8,995 nt of DNA from Treponema sp. GTDB lineage: Bacteria > Spirochaetota > Spirochaetia > Treponematales > Breznakiellaceae. The stretch covers positions 1 through 8,995 of the forward strand of contig JAITJV010000107.1 of the NCBI GenBank assembly GCA_031278755.1, written 5' to 3'. A model generated the notes under the pieces. It worked only from the letters and a program-made list of their open reading frames with translations, was not told the origin of the DNA and made no database searches. Position 1 is the stretch's first letter. Every line of letters starts with the position of its first letter. Below, in pieces: positions 1 to 6,077 of the stretch. Both the position numbers and the translations under genes were made by a program.

Positions 1-90
1 CTTCAGGGCGCTTAAAAAAGGTATTAAACCCCGAATACAAATACCTTATGAGAACAACATACCTCGTCCCTTTAGGGCGAGGTTGTTGAT
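1..90 (+). mobile_element. Probable right end of an IS200/IS605-family (TnpB-type) element, with the omega-RNA 3' hairpin
   Basis: Only the 3' edge lies in the window. Positions 62-82 hold a hairpin, CCTCGTCCC / TTTA / GGGCGAGG, with a one-base T bulge. It can extend outward through AACAA (54-58) and TTGTT (83-87). A hairpin of this kind (C-rich arm, GTCC, TT(T/C)A, GGGCG) followed by a short GGTNGTTGAT-like end is, from memory, typical of the right ends of IS605/IS1341 elements, where it forms the scaffold end of the RNA that guides TnpB. MATE coding sequence resumes at about position 91, directly after TTGAT (86-90), which suggests that the element boundary is there. No tnpB reading frame can be recognised. 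A stop at 13-15 in frame 1 or at 88-90 in frame 3 could end it, but too little is visible to choose. The alternative is a chance hairpin in decayed sequence. Confidence 0.5.
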
Positions 91-859
91 TCGATTATTC
101 TTTTCGGCGTTACATCGGGCGGTTCCATTTTCACCGCGCAGTTTTGGGGAAAGCGGGACATTTCGGGAATACGGAGAAATACGGGTTTCTGCCTGGCCCT
201 CAATGTTTTACTGGGTGTTTTTTTTACGCTGGCCGCCCTCTTTGCCCCTGAAAAAATTCTCGGGATTTATTCCCGTGATCCCCTGGTGATAGAATCCGGA
301 AGCATATATCTCAAGACCCTTGCCCCTTCGTTTATTCCTTTTGCGGTAAGCCAGGTGCTTTTTCTGACCCTGCGTTCCATAGAAGAGGTGCGTATCCCGA
401 TGGTCGCCACCGTCATTGCGCTTTGCCTTAATGTGATCTTCAATTATCTTCTGATTTTCGGCATCGGGCCTTTCCCCGCGCTTGGGGTGGAAGGGGCGGC
501 CCTTGCCACCGTTCTTGCACGGGCCGTTGAGGTAGTGTTTTTGGCGCTTATAAGTTACGGGGGAAAGTACGCCTTTGCGGGAAATTTCAGGGAGCTTACC
601 GCCTTTAACGCCGTGTATGTTCAGTGTTTTTTCCGTATTTGCCTTCCTGTGATCTTCAACGAGATTATCTGGTCGCTGGGCATAACAATTGAGAACATTA
701 TTTTCGCCCGCACGGGGACCGGAGCCATGGCGGCTTTTAACATTACCAGCACCGTGTCGCAGCTTACATGGGTGCTTTTCATAGGGCTGGGAAGCGGCGC
801 CGGGCGTCTTCCGCTACAGATCGGGGAAATGGCTGCACAATGTGACGGCGGGTATTTGA
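76..859 (+). pseudogene. MATE-family multidrug/cation antiporter remnant (5'-truncated, internally deleted, frameshifted)
   Basis: MATE proteins are inner-membrane, Na+- or H+-driven exporters of about 450 residues with 12 helices. Frame 1 is open from the stop at 73-75 and matches the family: SIFTAQFWGKRD near the second helix, PFAVSQVLFLTLRSIEEVRIPM, NVIFNYLLIFG, LGVEGAALATVLAR, and TSTVSQLTWVLFIGLGSGAG. The first ~60 residues are missing, replaced by the mobile-element end. At about 796-806 the family sequence stops. Frame 2 then continues as FRYRSGKWLHNVTAGI with a TGA at 857-859, which looks like the charged cytoplasmic tail at the MATE C-terminus. Roughly 130-150 codons (helices 8-12) therefore seem deleted with a +1 shift. 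Frame 1 read through gives an unrelated tail to 939. There is no start codon with a ribosome binding site for the remnant. It is almost certainly non-functional. Confidence 0.85.
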
Positions 860-887
860 CTTTGTGCGGGCTTCTCATTTTCGGAAG

Positions 888-937
888 ATGCGGCGGAAGC
901 CTGTTTGATACGGGCGGCTTCCGCCGTATGGTTTTTT
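888..937 (+). terminator. Intrinsic terminator behind the MATE remnant
   Basis: The arm at 888-901 (core CGGCGGAAGCC) pairs with 916-929 (core GGCTTCCGCCG), with one G-T wobble, around a 14-nt loop. Six Ts follow at 932-937. A second, smaller hairpin (908-917 with 921-929, one bulged G, loop CTT) ends at the same base and excludes the first, so either fold gives a + strand terminator. The structure sits directly beyond the stop of the convergent sigma factor gene. In that direction it has no T-run, so at most it protects that 3' end. Confidence 0.8.
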
Positions 938-939
938 AA

Positions 940-1821
940 TCAGGCGACGTATGCTTCCAAAAGCCTCTGCCTGGAAGGATGCTGAAGCCGTTTGATTGCT
1001 TTCCTTTCTATCTGGCGTATCCGCTCCTTGGTAAGGTTAAAGCGTTTGCCTATTTCCTTGAGGGACAGGGGGGCGATATTTCCCAGTCCGTAACGGTAGC
1101 GTATTATGTCGGCTTCTTTTTCGTTGAGAGTTTTTAAAACCGATTCTATGTCCTGTTGAAGCGCGTGATTAACGACGTGCTCGTCGGGGGACTGGTAGTT
1201 TTCGTCTTCGATAAAGTCGCCCAGAATGGAAGCGTCCTTGCCGCTGTAGACGGGGCTTTCAAGGGAAACAAGCCCCCGCGATATTTTAATCATATCCGCT
1301 ACATGAGCGGGATCCATGTTGAGGAGCCGGGCAATTTCTTTTATTTCATTGTCTGAGCCGGAATTTTCCTGAAGTATTTTGCGGGTTTTTTCAATCTGAA
1401 CCATCTCGTTGGCCCGGTTGAGGGGAAGGCGTATCATCCGGGATTTTTCGCATATTGCCTTGAGGATAGCCTGCCGTATCCACCACACCGCATAAGAGAT
1501 AAAGTGGTATCCCTTGTCAACATCGTAGCGGTCAACGGCGTTTATGAGGCCTATGTTTCCTTCGCTGATAAGATCCTGAAGGGGCAGCCCCTGTCCCTGG
1601 TACTTCTTTGCCACGTTAACGACAAAACGCAGGTTTCCCCTGACGAGTTTGTTTTTGGCTTCCGGGTCGCCTTTTGCCGCGCCCCTGGCCGCCGTGGTTT
1701 CTTCCTCTCTTGTCAAAAGAGGAATCCGGTTGATTTCTTTCAGGTACTGTGAAAGAACATTGTCTTCGAGGTTGATTTTTCTCATCCGGTTTTCGGTTTT
1801 TCTAACTTTAGTCGCGGTCAT
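940..1821 (-). CDS. RNA polymerase sigma factor, group-2 sigma-70 (RpoD/RpoS-like), 293 aa
   Basis: This protein directs RNA polymerase to promoters. All regions except 1.1 are present: region 1.2 at about 20-55 (NVLSQYLKEINRIPLLTREEE), region 2 at about 57-126 (NLRFVVNVAKKYQGQGLPLQDLISEGNIGL in parts, then WWIRQAI at 114-119), region 3 at about 127-205 (SRMIRLPLNR, LESPVYSGKDASILGDFIED), and region 4 at about 225-290 with the helix-turn-helix SLKEIGKRFNLTKERIRQIE. At 293 residues without a long N-terminal extension it is smaller than a primary RpoD, so an alternative factor of RpoS/SigB-of-cyanobacteria type (group 2) is likelier than the housekeeping sigma. The ATG at 1821 follows AAGGAGG by 4 nt. 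Met-13 is an internal alternative without such a site. A sigma-54 promoter lies directly upstream, so expression is probably under RpoN and an enhancer-binding activator. Whether it is an RpoS orthologue cannot be settled here. Confidence 0.93.
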   Translation of the reverse strand: MTATKVRKTENRMRKINLEDNVLSQYLKEINRIPLLTREEETTAARGAAKGDPEAKNKLVRGNLRFVVNVAKKYQGQGLPLQDLISEGNIGLINAVDRYDVDKGYHFISYAVWWIRQAILKAICEKSRMIRLPLNRANEMVQIEKTRKILQENSGSDNEIKEIARLLNMDPAHVADMIKISRGLVSLESPVYSGKDASILGDFIEDENYQSPDEHVVNHALQQDIESVLKTLNEKEADIIRYRYGLGNIAPLSLKEIGKRFNLTKERIRQIERKAIKRLQHPSRQRLLEAYVA

Positions 1822-1852
1822 GTACCCTCCTTCACTGGGTTACCTATATATT

Positions 1853-1869
1853 AGCAAAAACCATGCCAG
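1853..1869 (-). promoter_or_regulatory. Sigma-54 (RpoN) -24/-12 promoter for the sigma factor gene
   Basis: On the - strand the sequence is CTGGCATGGTTTTTGCT. Against the consensus TGGCACG-N4-TTGCW it differs only at the sixth base (T for C). The invariant GG (complement of 1866-1867) and GC (complement of 1854-1855) are separated by exactly 10 nt, as sigma-54 requires. The predicted start is near 1841-1844, leaving a leader of about 20 nt that carries AAGGAGG before the ATG at 1821. No good sigma-70 -35/-10 pair was seen in the same place, although TAATAT directly after the -12 could act as a -10. Confidence 0.75.
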
Positions 1870-1901
1870 CTATTCGGCTTTCATTCGAAAAAAATACAAA
1901 T

Positions 1902-1934
1902 CTTCTAACTCCTTGTATTACAAGGAGTTAGAAG
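1902..1934. repeat. Perfect 33-nt palindrome upstream of the sigma-54 promoter
   Basis: The arm CTTCTAACTCCTTGTA (1902-1917), a central T (1918), and its exact complement (1919-1934) give 16 pairs with no mismatch. The centre lies about 75 nt upstream of the predicted sigma-54 start. That suits a dimeric enhancer-binding-protein site, although it is nearer than the usual 80-150 nt. Read on the - strand it is followed by a T-rich stretch (complement of 1886-1900, with seven consecutive Ts). It could therefore instead be an intrinsic terminator that stops - strand transcripts before they reach the sigma gene. The symmetry is certain; the role is inferred. Confidence 0.7.
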
Positions 1935-2159
1935 CAGCGTGTTTCGCTTTAAAAGAAAATTTATCTTTCATTGAAAGAGAATTCAGCCTTAAAGTACTCA
2001 AAATGACACGATCTTTGAAAATTGTCATATAAGTGTGTCATAATGGCTCTATATGCCGGCAAAGGGCTGTTTACTGAGCTTGTTTCAAAACTGAAGTTGT
2101 GGAACGGCCGCCGCCCGCAAAAAAAAGTACGGAAAGCGGTCAATACGGAGCGAATATTC
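1935..2159. other. AT-rich intergenic stretch between the sigma factor and groES, no gene seen
   Basis: This is the rest of the 412-nt divergent intergenic region. It contains a short inverted repeat, TCTTTC-ATT-GAAAGA (about 1965-1980), and a weak + strand promoter-like pair, TTGAAA (2015-2020) and CATAAT (2039-2044), with an 18-nt spacer that could be a distal groES promoter. A run of eight As lies at 2119-2126. A 71-codon reading frame starting near 2022 runs into groES but has neither a ribosome binding site nor protein-like composition. No CIRCE element (TTAGCACTC-N9-GAGTGCTAA) is present. Confidence 0.4.
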
Positions 2160-2189
2160 TTGACCTTCTCGTGTAAGTTTTTGTATATT
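2160..2189 (+). promoter_or_regulatory. Sigma-70-type promoter of groES
   Basis: TTGACC at 2160-2165 and TATATT at 2184-2189 are separated by 18 nt and match the TTGACA/TATAAT consensus at 5 of 6 bases each. The predicted start is near 2196, about 38 nt before the ATG. A GTATA-TTC-TATAC inverted repeat (2183-2195) overlaps the -10 and could hold an operator. No heat-shock HrcA/CIRCE site is present. Confidence 0.6.
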
Positions 2190-2233
2190 CTATACATCCA
2201 CATACTCAAATTTTTAACAAACGGAGGAATAAT

Positions 2234-2500
2234 ATGAAGGTAAAGCCTTTGACAGACCGGGTGCTGGTCAAACTTGAAAAAAACGAGGCGAAAACCGCCG
2301 GCGGAATCATCATCCCCGACACCGCGCAGGAAAAGACCCAGACCGGTACGGTGGTTGAAGTAGGCGATGACAAGGAAGTCATCAAGGTAAAAGCCGGCCA
2401 GAAGGTAATGTACGACAAATACGCCGGAACACAGGTCAAGATCGACGGCGAGGATCACCTGATCATTAAAATGGCCGATATTATCGCGGTTATAGAATAG
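2234..2500 (+). CDS. groES: GroES co-chaperonin (Hsp10), 88 aa
   Basis: GroES forms the heptameric lid that closes the GroEL folding chamber in the cytoplasm. The sequence opens with MKVKPLTDRVLVKL, has the GroEL-contacting mobile loop at about 18-33 (EAKTAGGIIIPDTAQEK), then GTVVEVGDDK, and ends KYAGTQVKIDGEDHLIIKMADIIAVIE, the usual closing beta strands. It is a little shorter than the 95-97 residues common in proteobacteria, but nothing essential is missing. The start is fixed by GGAGG at 2223-2227, 6 nt ahead of the ATG. No groEL follows. The gene stands alone, divergent from the sigma factor and convergent with the TPR operon. Separate groES and groEL loci are, as I recall, normal in treponemes. 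Confidence 0.97.
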   Translation: MKVKPLTDRVLVKLEKNEAKTAGGIIIPDTAQEKTQTGTVVEVGDDKEVIKVKAGQKVMYDKYAGTQVKIDGEDHLIIKMADIIAVIE

Positions 2501-2533
2501 GCGTAAACCGCTTTGATGGGAAACCCGTTTAAT

Positions 2534-2565
2534 ACCCGGTCCTGAAAAGTCCGGGTGTTTCTTTG
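2534..2565 (+). terminator. Hairpin terminator after groES
   Basis: ACCCGG (2534-2539) pairs with CCGGGT (2551-2556) around an 11-nt loop, followed by GTTTCTTTG. The stem is short but GC-rich and the T-tract is interrupted, so it is a moderate-strength candidate. It lies about 35 nt beyond the groES stop. Confidence 0.55.
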
Positions 2566-2590
2566 AGTCGAAAGTCTGGTTTCATACCCC

Positions 2591-2640
2591 GCCGCAAACG
2601 GTGTGTGCGGCGCAACCGCTGTTTGCGCGCTCTGCCGCAC
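2591..2640. repeat. Nested GC-rich inverted repeats between convergent groES and the TPR gene
   Basis: GCCGCA (2591-2596) can pair with TGCGGC (2606-2611). Alternatively GTGCGGC (2605-2611) can pair with GCCGCAC (2634-2640), with an inner GCGCAA (2610-2615) / TTGCGC (2623-2628) stem around a 7-nt loop. The two folds compete for the same central bases. The position between two convergent 3' ends suggests a structured transcript end or a small REP-like palindromic element. No T-run follows on either strand. Confidence 0.5.
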
Positions 2641-2672
2641 GGTATGTTGACTAGGACGCGGCCCTTTTTGGT

Positions 2673-4490
2673 TTAATACCCCGCCTGCGGCGGGGCTGCT
2701 GATTCGATATTCCGCAGTTCCATCTGAACGGTAATGTTTTCAGGATCGAGATCCCGCGCGTATTCGAGAACGCGGCGGCTTTCTTCGCCGCGGCCCAGAA
2801 TTCTGAAACAGCCCGCTATTCTCAGTTGAAGCCGAGCCGCTTCCTTCGGGAAAGCGCCCGGGGCCGGCGGCTCTACGGCGCTTTTTTCCATGACGGCCGC
2901 CGCCGTTTCGTAAAAGGAAATGGCGGCCTGGGGGGAACGCCGCGCTTCCATGATGAGGCCGAGGTTGGCGGCGCTCTGCCATGCCGCGTCTTCCGGTACG
3001 GATCTGAGGGCTTCCTCGGCGCGGTCGAGGTTTCCTTCCGCCAGCAGGTATATGCCCTGGTGCAGGAGGAGCCATGGTTCCCGTATGCCGCGGCTTTCCG
3101 CCGTTTCCACAAGCCGGGACGTTTCATCGTATTTGCGCTGGAGGTTAAAGTACCATGCCGCCCAACGGTAAAGTTCCCGGGCGTCCGGGTGGCGCCCAAG
3201 GAGCAGCCAGGTTTCTCCTGTGATGCGGTCAGGACCCCAAAAATCCTCCCTGCGGCGGAGCAGTTCCAGGTCCAACAGGGGGTAGGCCCGTAACGCCGGA
3301 TCTTCCAGTACCGCAAGGGCGCTGGAACCGGGGAGGAGGCGGGTATAGCGGATAATGCCGAAGCGGACAGTATCGCCGTCCATGATACGCCCTCCGGTTC
3401 CGCCCGCCGTGTAGAGCCAGAGCCGTTCAAGCCACGCGGCCGCTTCTTTTCCGTCCGCTCCTCCTGCCAGATTGTAGAGGCTTCGAAACACCGCGTCGTC
3501 CGAGGATGCGTTTTCCATGCCGCGTTCGGAGGGGAGGGAAGGGTCTGCGGGCGTCGGGGAATCCGCGCCGTCCGGGGCGGCCGGAGAAACAATTATTTTC
3601 CATATATTTTCCGCCGCTTCCCTGTAGCCTGCAAGCCACAGCGCGTCCGCCTCGCGGATCAATGCGTCTTCGCCTTCCAGCCTGGAAAACATGCCCGCCG
3701 CCCTTAAGGGATCGCCAAAATCGTAGTAATATTCGGCGGCAAAACGAAGAAAGTCCGGGGTATGTTCCTCTGTTCCCGCATTTATGATACGGGAAGCCGC
3801 GCCCTGTGTATCTCCGGCAAGGATGTCAAGAATGGCAAAGTCTGTAACAAGTTCTTCAGCCTCGTCCGCAGGCATACTGTCCAGGACCAGGGGAAAGGCG
3901 GCGGAAAAAAGGGATTCCAGCCGGGATGAGGCGCGGGCCTTTCCGGGATCATGAAGATCCCCCATGAGGATGCGGATTCCCAGCACAAGGGGGCTGAAAG
4001 AGGCGTCACGGAGAAGGGCGGTGCGTTTTTCAAGCTCCTCTGTAAGCGCCCCCGTTATGGGGGCGTTCCGGATCAGGGCCGCCGCGGCCAGAGCGGCCAG
4101 CGGCTGCGAGTAGGGAAAAGCGTCGGCGGCCTTTAGCGCGGCGTTCCGGTAGTTGCCGGTAAAACGGGGGGCGCGTTTTGAAAGTTCGCGCCTTCTTTTA
4201 AGAACGGAAAGCCTGGCTTCTATTCCCTCCGCCTTTTTTTCAATGTGGCCGATCGTGCGGTCAAGCTGATCCGGATCGGCGTTTCCCGCCATGAGCGCGT
4301 CGAATTCCCACCGCGATTTGGCCCAGGGATCGGCCGGCGCGCCGGCGCCTTCTTTTTGGGGGGCGGATCGGATGACGGATAAAACCGAAAAAACCGCCAG
4401 GGGAACGCTGATAAGGAACGAAAGGATCAGGCCGGAAAAGAAAACTGTCCGGAGGAGGCCCTGAAAGGGGCGCTTTACGCTTTTGGACAC
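2673..4490 (-). CDS. Membrane-anchored tetratricopeptide-repeat protein, 605 aa, function unknown
   Basis: The N-terminus is a basic stretch (SKSVKRPFQ) followed by one hydrophobic segment at about 12-40 with no cleavage site, so it is probably a signal anchor with the rest in the periplasm. The remainder is alpha-helical and Ala/Leu/Glu-rich. TPR-like helix pairs are visible at about 248-300 (FAAEYYYDFGDPLRAAGMFSRL, with EADALWLAGYREAAENIW) and again at about 430-600 (LLHQGIYLLAEGNLDRAEEAL, and LRIAGCFRILGRGEESRRVLEYARDLDPEN). A Pro/Ala/Ser-rich linker lies at about 302-332. No catalytic domain is visible; TPR proteins usually act as scaffolds. Translation starts at GTG (4488-4490), 16 nt inside the end of nusB, with only a weak GGAAAAG upstream, so it is probably translationally coupled to nusB. 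The stop lies in a CCCCGCC-TGC-GGCGGGG inverted repeat. Confidence 0.85.
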   Translation of the reverse strand: MSKSVKRPFQGLLRTVFFSGLILSFLISVPLAVFSVLSVIRSAPQKEGAGAPADPWAKSRWEFDALMAGNADPDQLDRTIGHIEKKAEGIEARLSVLKRRRELSKRAPRFTGNYRNAALKAADAFPYSQPLAALAAAALIRNAPITGALTEELEKRTALLRDASFSPLVLGIRILMGDLHDPGKARASSRLESLFSAAFPLVLDSMPADEAEELVTDFAILDILAGDTQGAASRIINAGTEEHTPDFLRFAAEYYYDFGDPLRAAGMFSRLEGEDALIREADALWLAGYREAAENIWKIIVSPAAPDGADSPTPADPSLPSERGMENASSDDAVFRSLYNLAGGADGKEAAAWLERLWLYTAGGTGGRIMDGDTVRFGIIRYTRLLPGSSALAVLEDPALRAYPLLDLELLRRREDFWGPDRITGETWLLLGRHPDARELYRWAAWYFNLQRKYDETSRLVETAESRGIREPWLLLHQGIYLLAEGNLDRAEEALRSVPEDAAWQSAANLGLIMEARRSPQAAISFYETAAAVMEKSAVEPPAPGAFPKEAARLQLRIAGCFRILGRGEESRRVLEYARDLDPENITVQMELRNIESAAPPQAGY

Positions 4491-4900
4491 GGCTTTTCCG
4501 CAAGCTCCCTGCGTATGCTGTCCAGGACTCCGTTGACAAAACGGTAGGAATCTTCGGCGCCGAATTCCTTTGAAATGCCTATTGCTTCGTTTATGGTGAT
4601 GGAAGGGGCTATATCGGTCTGAAACATAAGGGTATAGACGCTCATTCTCAATATGGCAAGGTCAACGCGGTTGAGCCGGGAAAAATCCCAGTTTTTAAGG
4701 TGCGCACGTATCATTTTGTCGATGACTTCGATGTTTTCTATGGTGCCCAGCGCCAAAAGCCGGGAAAAATCCGGAATGCCCCCCAGGGCTTTTTCCCCAA
4801 GCCAGGAAAACCGCAATAATTCCGCCGGTGGAATTTTCGCCGCTTCCCAGCAATACAGGGCCTGGAAGGCCAGAATACGCCCTTTTCTGCGGGACGCCAT
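4475..4900 (-). CDS. nusB: Transcription antitermination factor NusB, 141 aa
   Basis: NusB pairs with NusE (ribosomal protein S10) on the boxA RNA of rRNA operons to keep RNA polymerase elongating. The all-helical single-domain fold and usual length (about 140) are present: SRRKGRILAFQALYCWE at the start (the basic RNA-binding helix), then NRVDLAILRMSVYTLMF and ITINEAIGISKEFGAEDSYRFVNGVLDSI, the most conserved signature of the family. The ATG shares one A with the stop of the upstream SurA-like gene (TAATG at 4898-4902), a classic coupling arrangement. Its own 3' end overlaps the TPR gene by 16 nt. Confidence 0.96.
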   Translation of the reverse strand: MASRRKGRILAFQALYCWEAAKIPPAELLRFSWLGEKALGGIPDFSRLLALGTIENIEVIDKMIRAHLKNWDFSRLNRVDLAILRMSVYTLMFQTDIAPSITINEAIGISKEFGAEDSYRFVNGVLDSIRRELAEKPCPKA

Positions 4901-5964
4901 TACCAGACTATCTGATCGAAGACTCTTTTGCAGTCCCGGCTGTTGTCCGGATCTTCATAACTTCTTCCCGTCCTCAGTTCCCGCGTTAGTTCCTCGGTGG
5001 CCTTCTGGAGCGCCTCAAGCTGGCGTTCCTGCAGCAGGGTGTTGCCTATGTAGTCGCGGACGGTATAGGGAGTTCCGAGCTGGAAAATGTCATTGAGGGC
5101 AAGGGTCTTCATTTCGTAGGTTTCGGTAACTTTTATGATCCTGAAAAATTGGCCGTTATCAAGCAGAGGGGATACTTCGCCCTGTTTCAGGGCAAACGCG
5201 GCGGTAATAAAATCGGCCCCCATCATCTGCTGCGACTGCATATCTTTTTGAATATACTCGTCCTTAAAGCTCTGATAACCCAGGTTTGCATTGGGAACAC
5301 GGCCGTTGTTAACCTTTTCGTCAAATCGTGTAGGGTTTGAGCCTATTTCCCTGACCAGGTTTTCCGCCGTCCTCCGCGTTTCCGCCGCATTGCTGCCGTA
5401 GGGGATCTGTATCATGGAAAAACGGACCACATCGGGACGGACAAACTGGGATTTGGTTAAATCGTAGGTTTTGAGTATATCCTCCTCGGTAGGCTCCTTG
5501 AAAGAATTGATAATGGCGCCCTTTTTGGCTTCGAGATACTTGTTAAGAACGAGCTGGCGGCGTACCTGATCGCGGAAAGCGGGAAGTTCAAGGCTGTACT
5601 GGTTCTTTACCGCGGTGGCAAATTCCGCTTCGGTGGGCTGCCGTCCTATGTTTCTGGCCAAAAGGGTGCGGAGCCTGTCGATCTGCTGGTTTACCTCGTT
5701 CTCGGTTATGCCGATCTTGTCCCGTTCCGCGGCCTGGAGAACGAGTTTTTCGTTAATCATCATATCCAGAATCTGCTTCCGCAGATCCGCCGTCAGGGGC
5801 CGCCCGGTCGTTTTTTCCGTCCGCTCCACTTCGGAACGGTACTGTTTTACCGTGATAACCTCCGTTTTGATCAAATTCACCTTTGCAATAGGCTGGAGCT
5901 GCAGATCCTGGGCAAAGCCCAATGCTCCCAGGGTCCCCAAAATAATAAAAAATAACCGTTTCAT
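4900..5964 (-). CDS. SurA-like periplasmic peptidyl-prolyl isomerase / chaperone, 354 aa
   Basis: The gene encodes a secreted folding factor for envelope proteins. A signal peptide (KRLFFIILGTLGALGFA, about 1-18) is followed by a SurA-N-type helical chaperone domain at about 25-170 (RKQILDMMINEKLVLQAAERDKIGITENEVNQQID is its typical core). A parvulin-like segment follows at about 175-275 (VRFSMIQIPYG, then FITAAFALKQGEVSPLLDNGQFFRIIKV). The parvulin part is divergent, so chaperone activity may matter more than isomerase activity. The start at 5964 follows AAGGTG by 7 nt. Size and position between alaS and nusB suggest the counterpart of the T. pallidum 39 kDa basic membrane protein (Tpn39b); that comes from memory. 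It opens a three-gene operon with nusB and the TPR gene. Confidence 0.85.
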   Translation of the reverse strand: MKRLFFIILGTLGALGFAQDLQLQPIAKVNLIKTEVITVKQYRSEVERTEKTTGRPLTADLRKQILDMMINEKLVLQAAERDKIGITENEVNQQIDRLRTLLARNIGRQPTEAEFATAVKNQYSLELPAFRDQVRRQLVLNKYLEAKKGAIINSFKEPTEEDILKTYDLTKSQFVRPDVVRFSMIQIPYGSNAAETRRTAENLVREIGSNPTRFDEKVNNGRVPNANLGYQSFKDEYIQKDMQSQQMMGADFITAAFALKQGEVSPLLDNGQFFRIIKVTETYEMKTLALNDIFQLGTPYTVRDYIGNTLLQERQLEALQKATEELTRELRTGRSYEDPDNSRDCKRVFDQIVW

Positions 5965-5993
5965 ATATACACCTTAGATCGTAATGGGTAATT

Positions 5994-6058
5994 CCGAGAT
6001 TCGGCTTTTTATATAAAAAGCCGGACTCTGGCATTTATAGAATATCCGAAAATATTCT
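5994..6058 (-). promoter_or_regulatory. Structured leader of the SurA-like/nusB operon (two inverted repeats)
   Basis: A perfect 22-nt palindrome at 6002-6023 (half-site CGGCTTTTTAT) extends through bulges to a stem spanning 5994-6031. Just upstream on the - strand is AGAATAT/ATATTCT (6039-6045 with 6052-6058, 6-nt spacer). Both lie within the ~110 nt between a possible promoter and the start codon at 5964. They could be protein-binding sites or RNA hairpins that affect translation. The first hairpin has no T-run directly after it, so a simple terminator is unlikely. Confidence 0.5.
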
Positions 6059-6077
6059 GTTTTCAGTATATCATATT

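Noticed and set aside
1..90. CRISPR repeat or integron attC site at the left edge
   Set aside because: Only one copy of the hairpin is present, with no spacers, and the attC core GTTRRRY is not matched; an IS605-type end explains it better.
83..289. 68-codon + strand frame at the left edge
   Set aside because: It is the wrong frame over MATE-coding sequence; frame 1 across the same bases gives clear MATE residues (SIFTAQFWGKRD).
1649..2032. 127-codon + strand frame crossing the sigma factor start
   Set aside because: Opposite-strand shadow of the sigma factor running into AT-rich intergenic DNA; no ribosome binding site and no recognisable domain.
2022..2237. 71-codon + strand frame before groES
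   Set aside because: No ribosome binding site, it contains the groES promoter, and the composition of its C-terminal half is that of untranslated AT-rich DNA.
1961..2458. 165-codon - strand frame over groES and its upstream region
   Set aside because: It is antisense to an unmistakable groES and has no start signal or family resemblance.
2826..3293. Several long overlapping frames on both strands inside the TPR gene (up to 239 codons)
   Set aside because: GC-rich coding DNA lacks stops in the other frames. Their translations are Arg/Pro-rich and show no domain, while the 605-codon frame has TPR helices and a membrane anchor.
4653..5096. 147-codon + strand frame over nusB and the SurA-like gene
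   Set aside because: Antisense to two conserved proteins; no domain or start signal.
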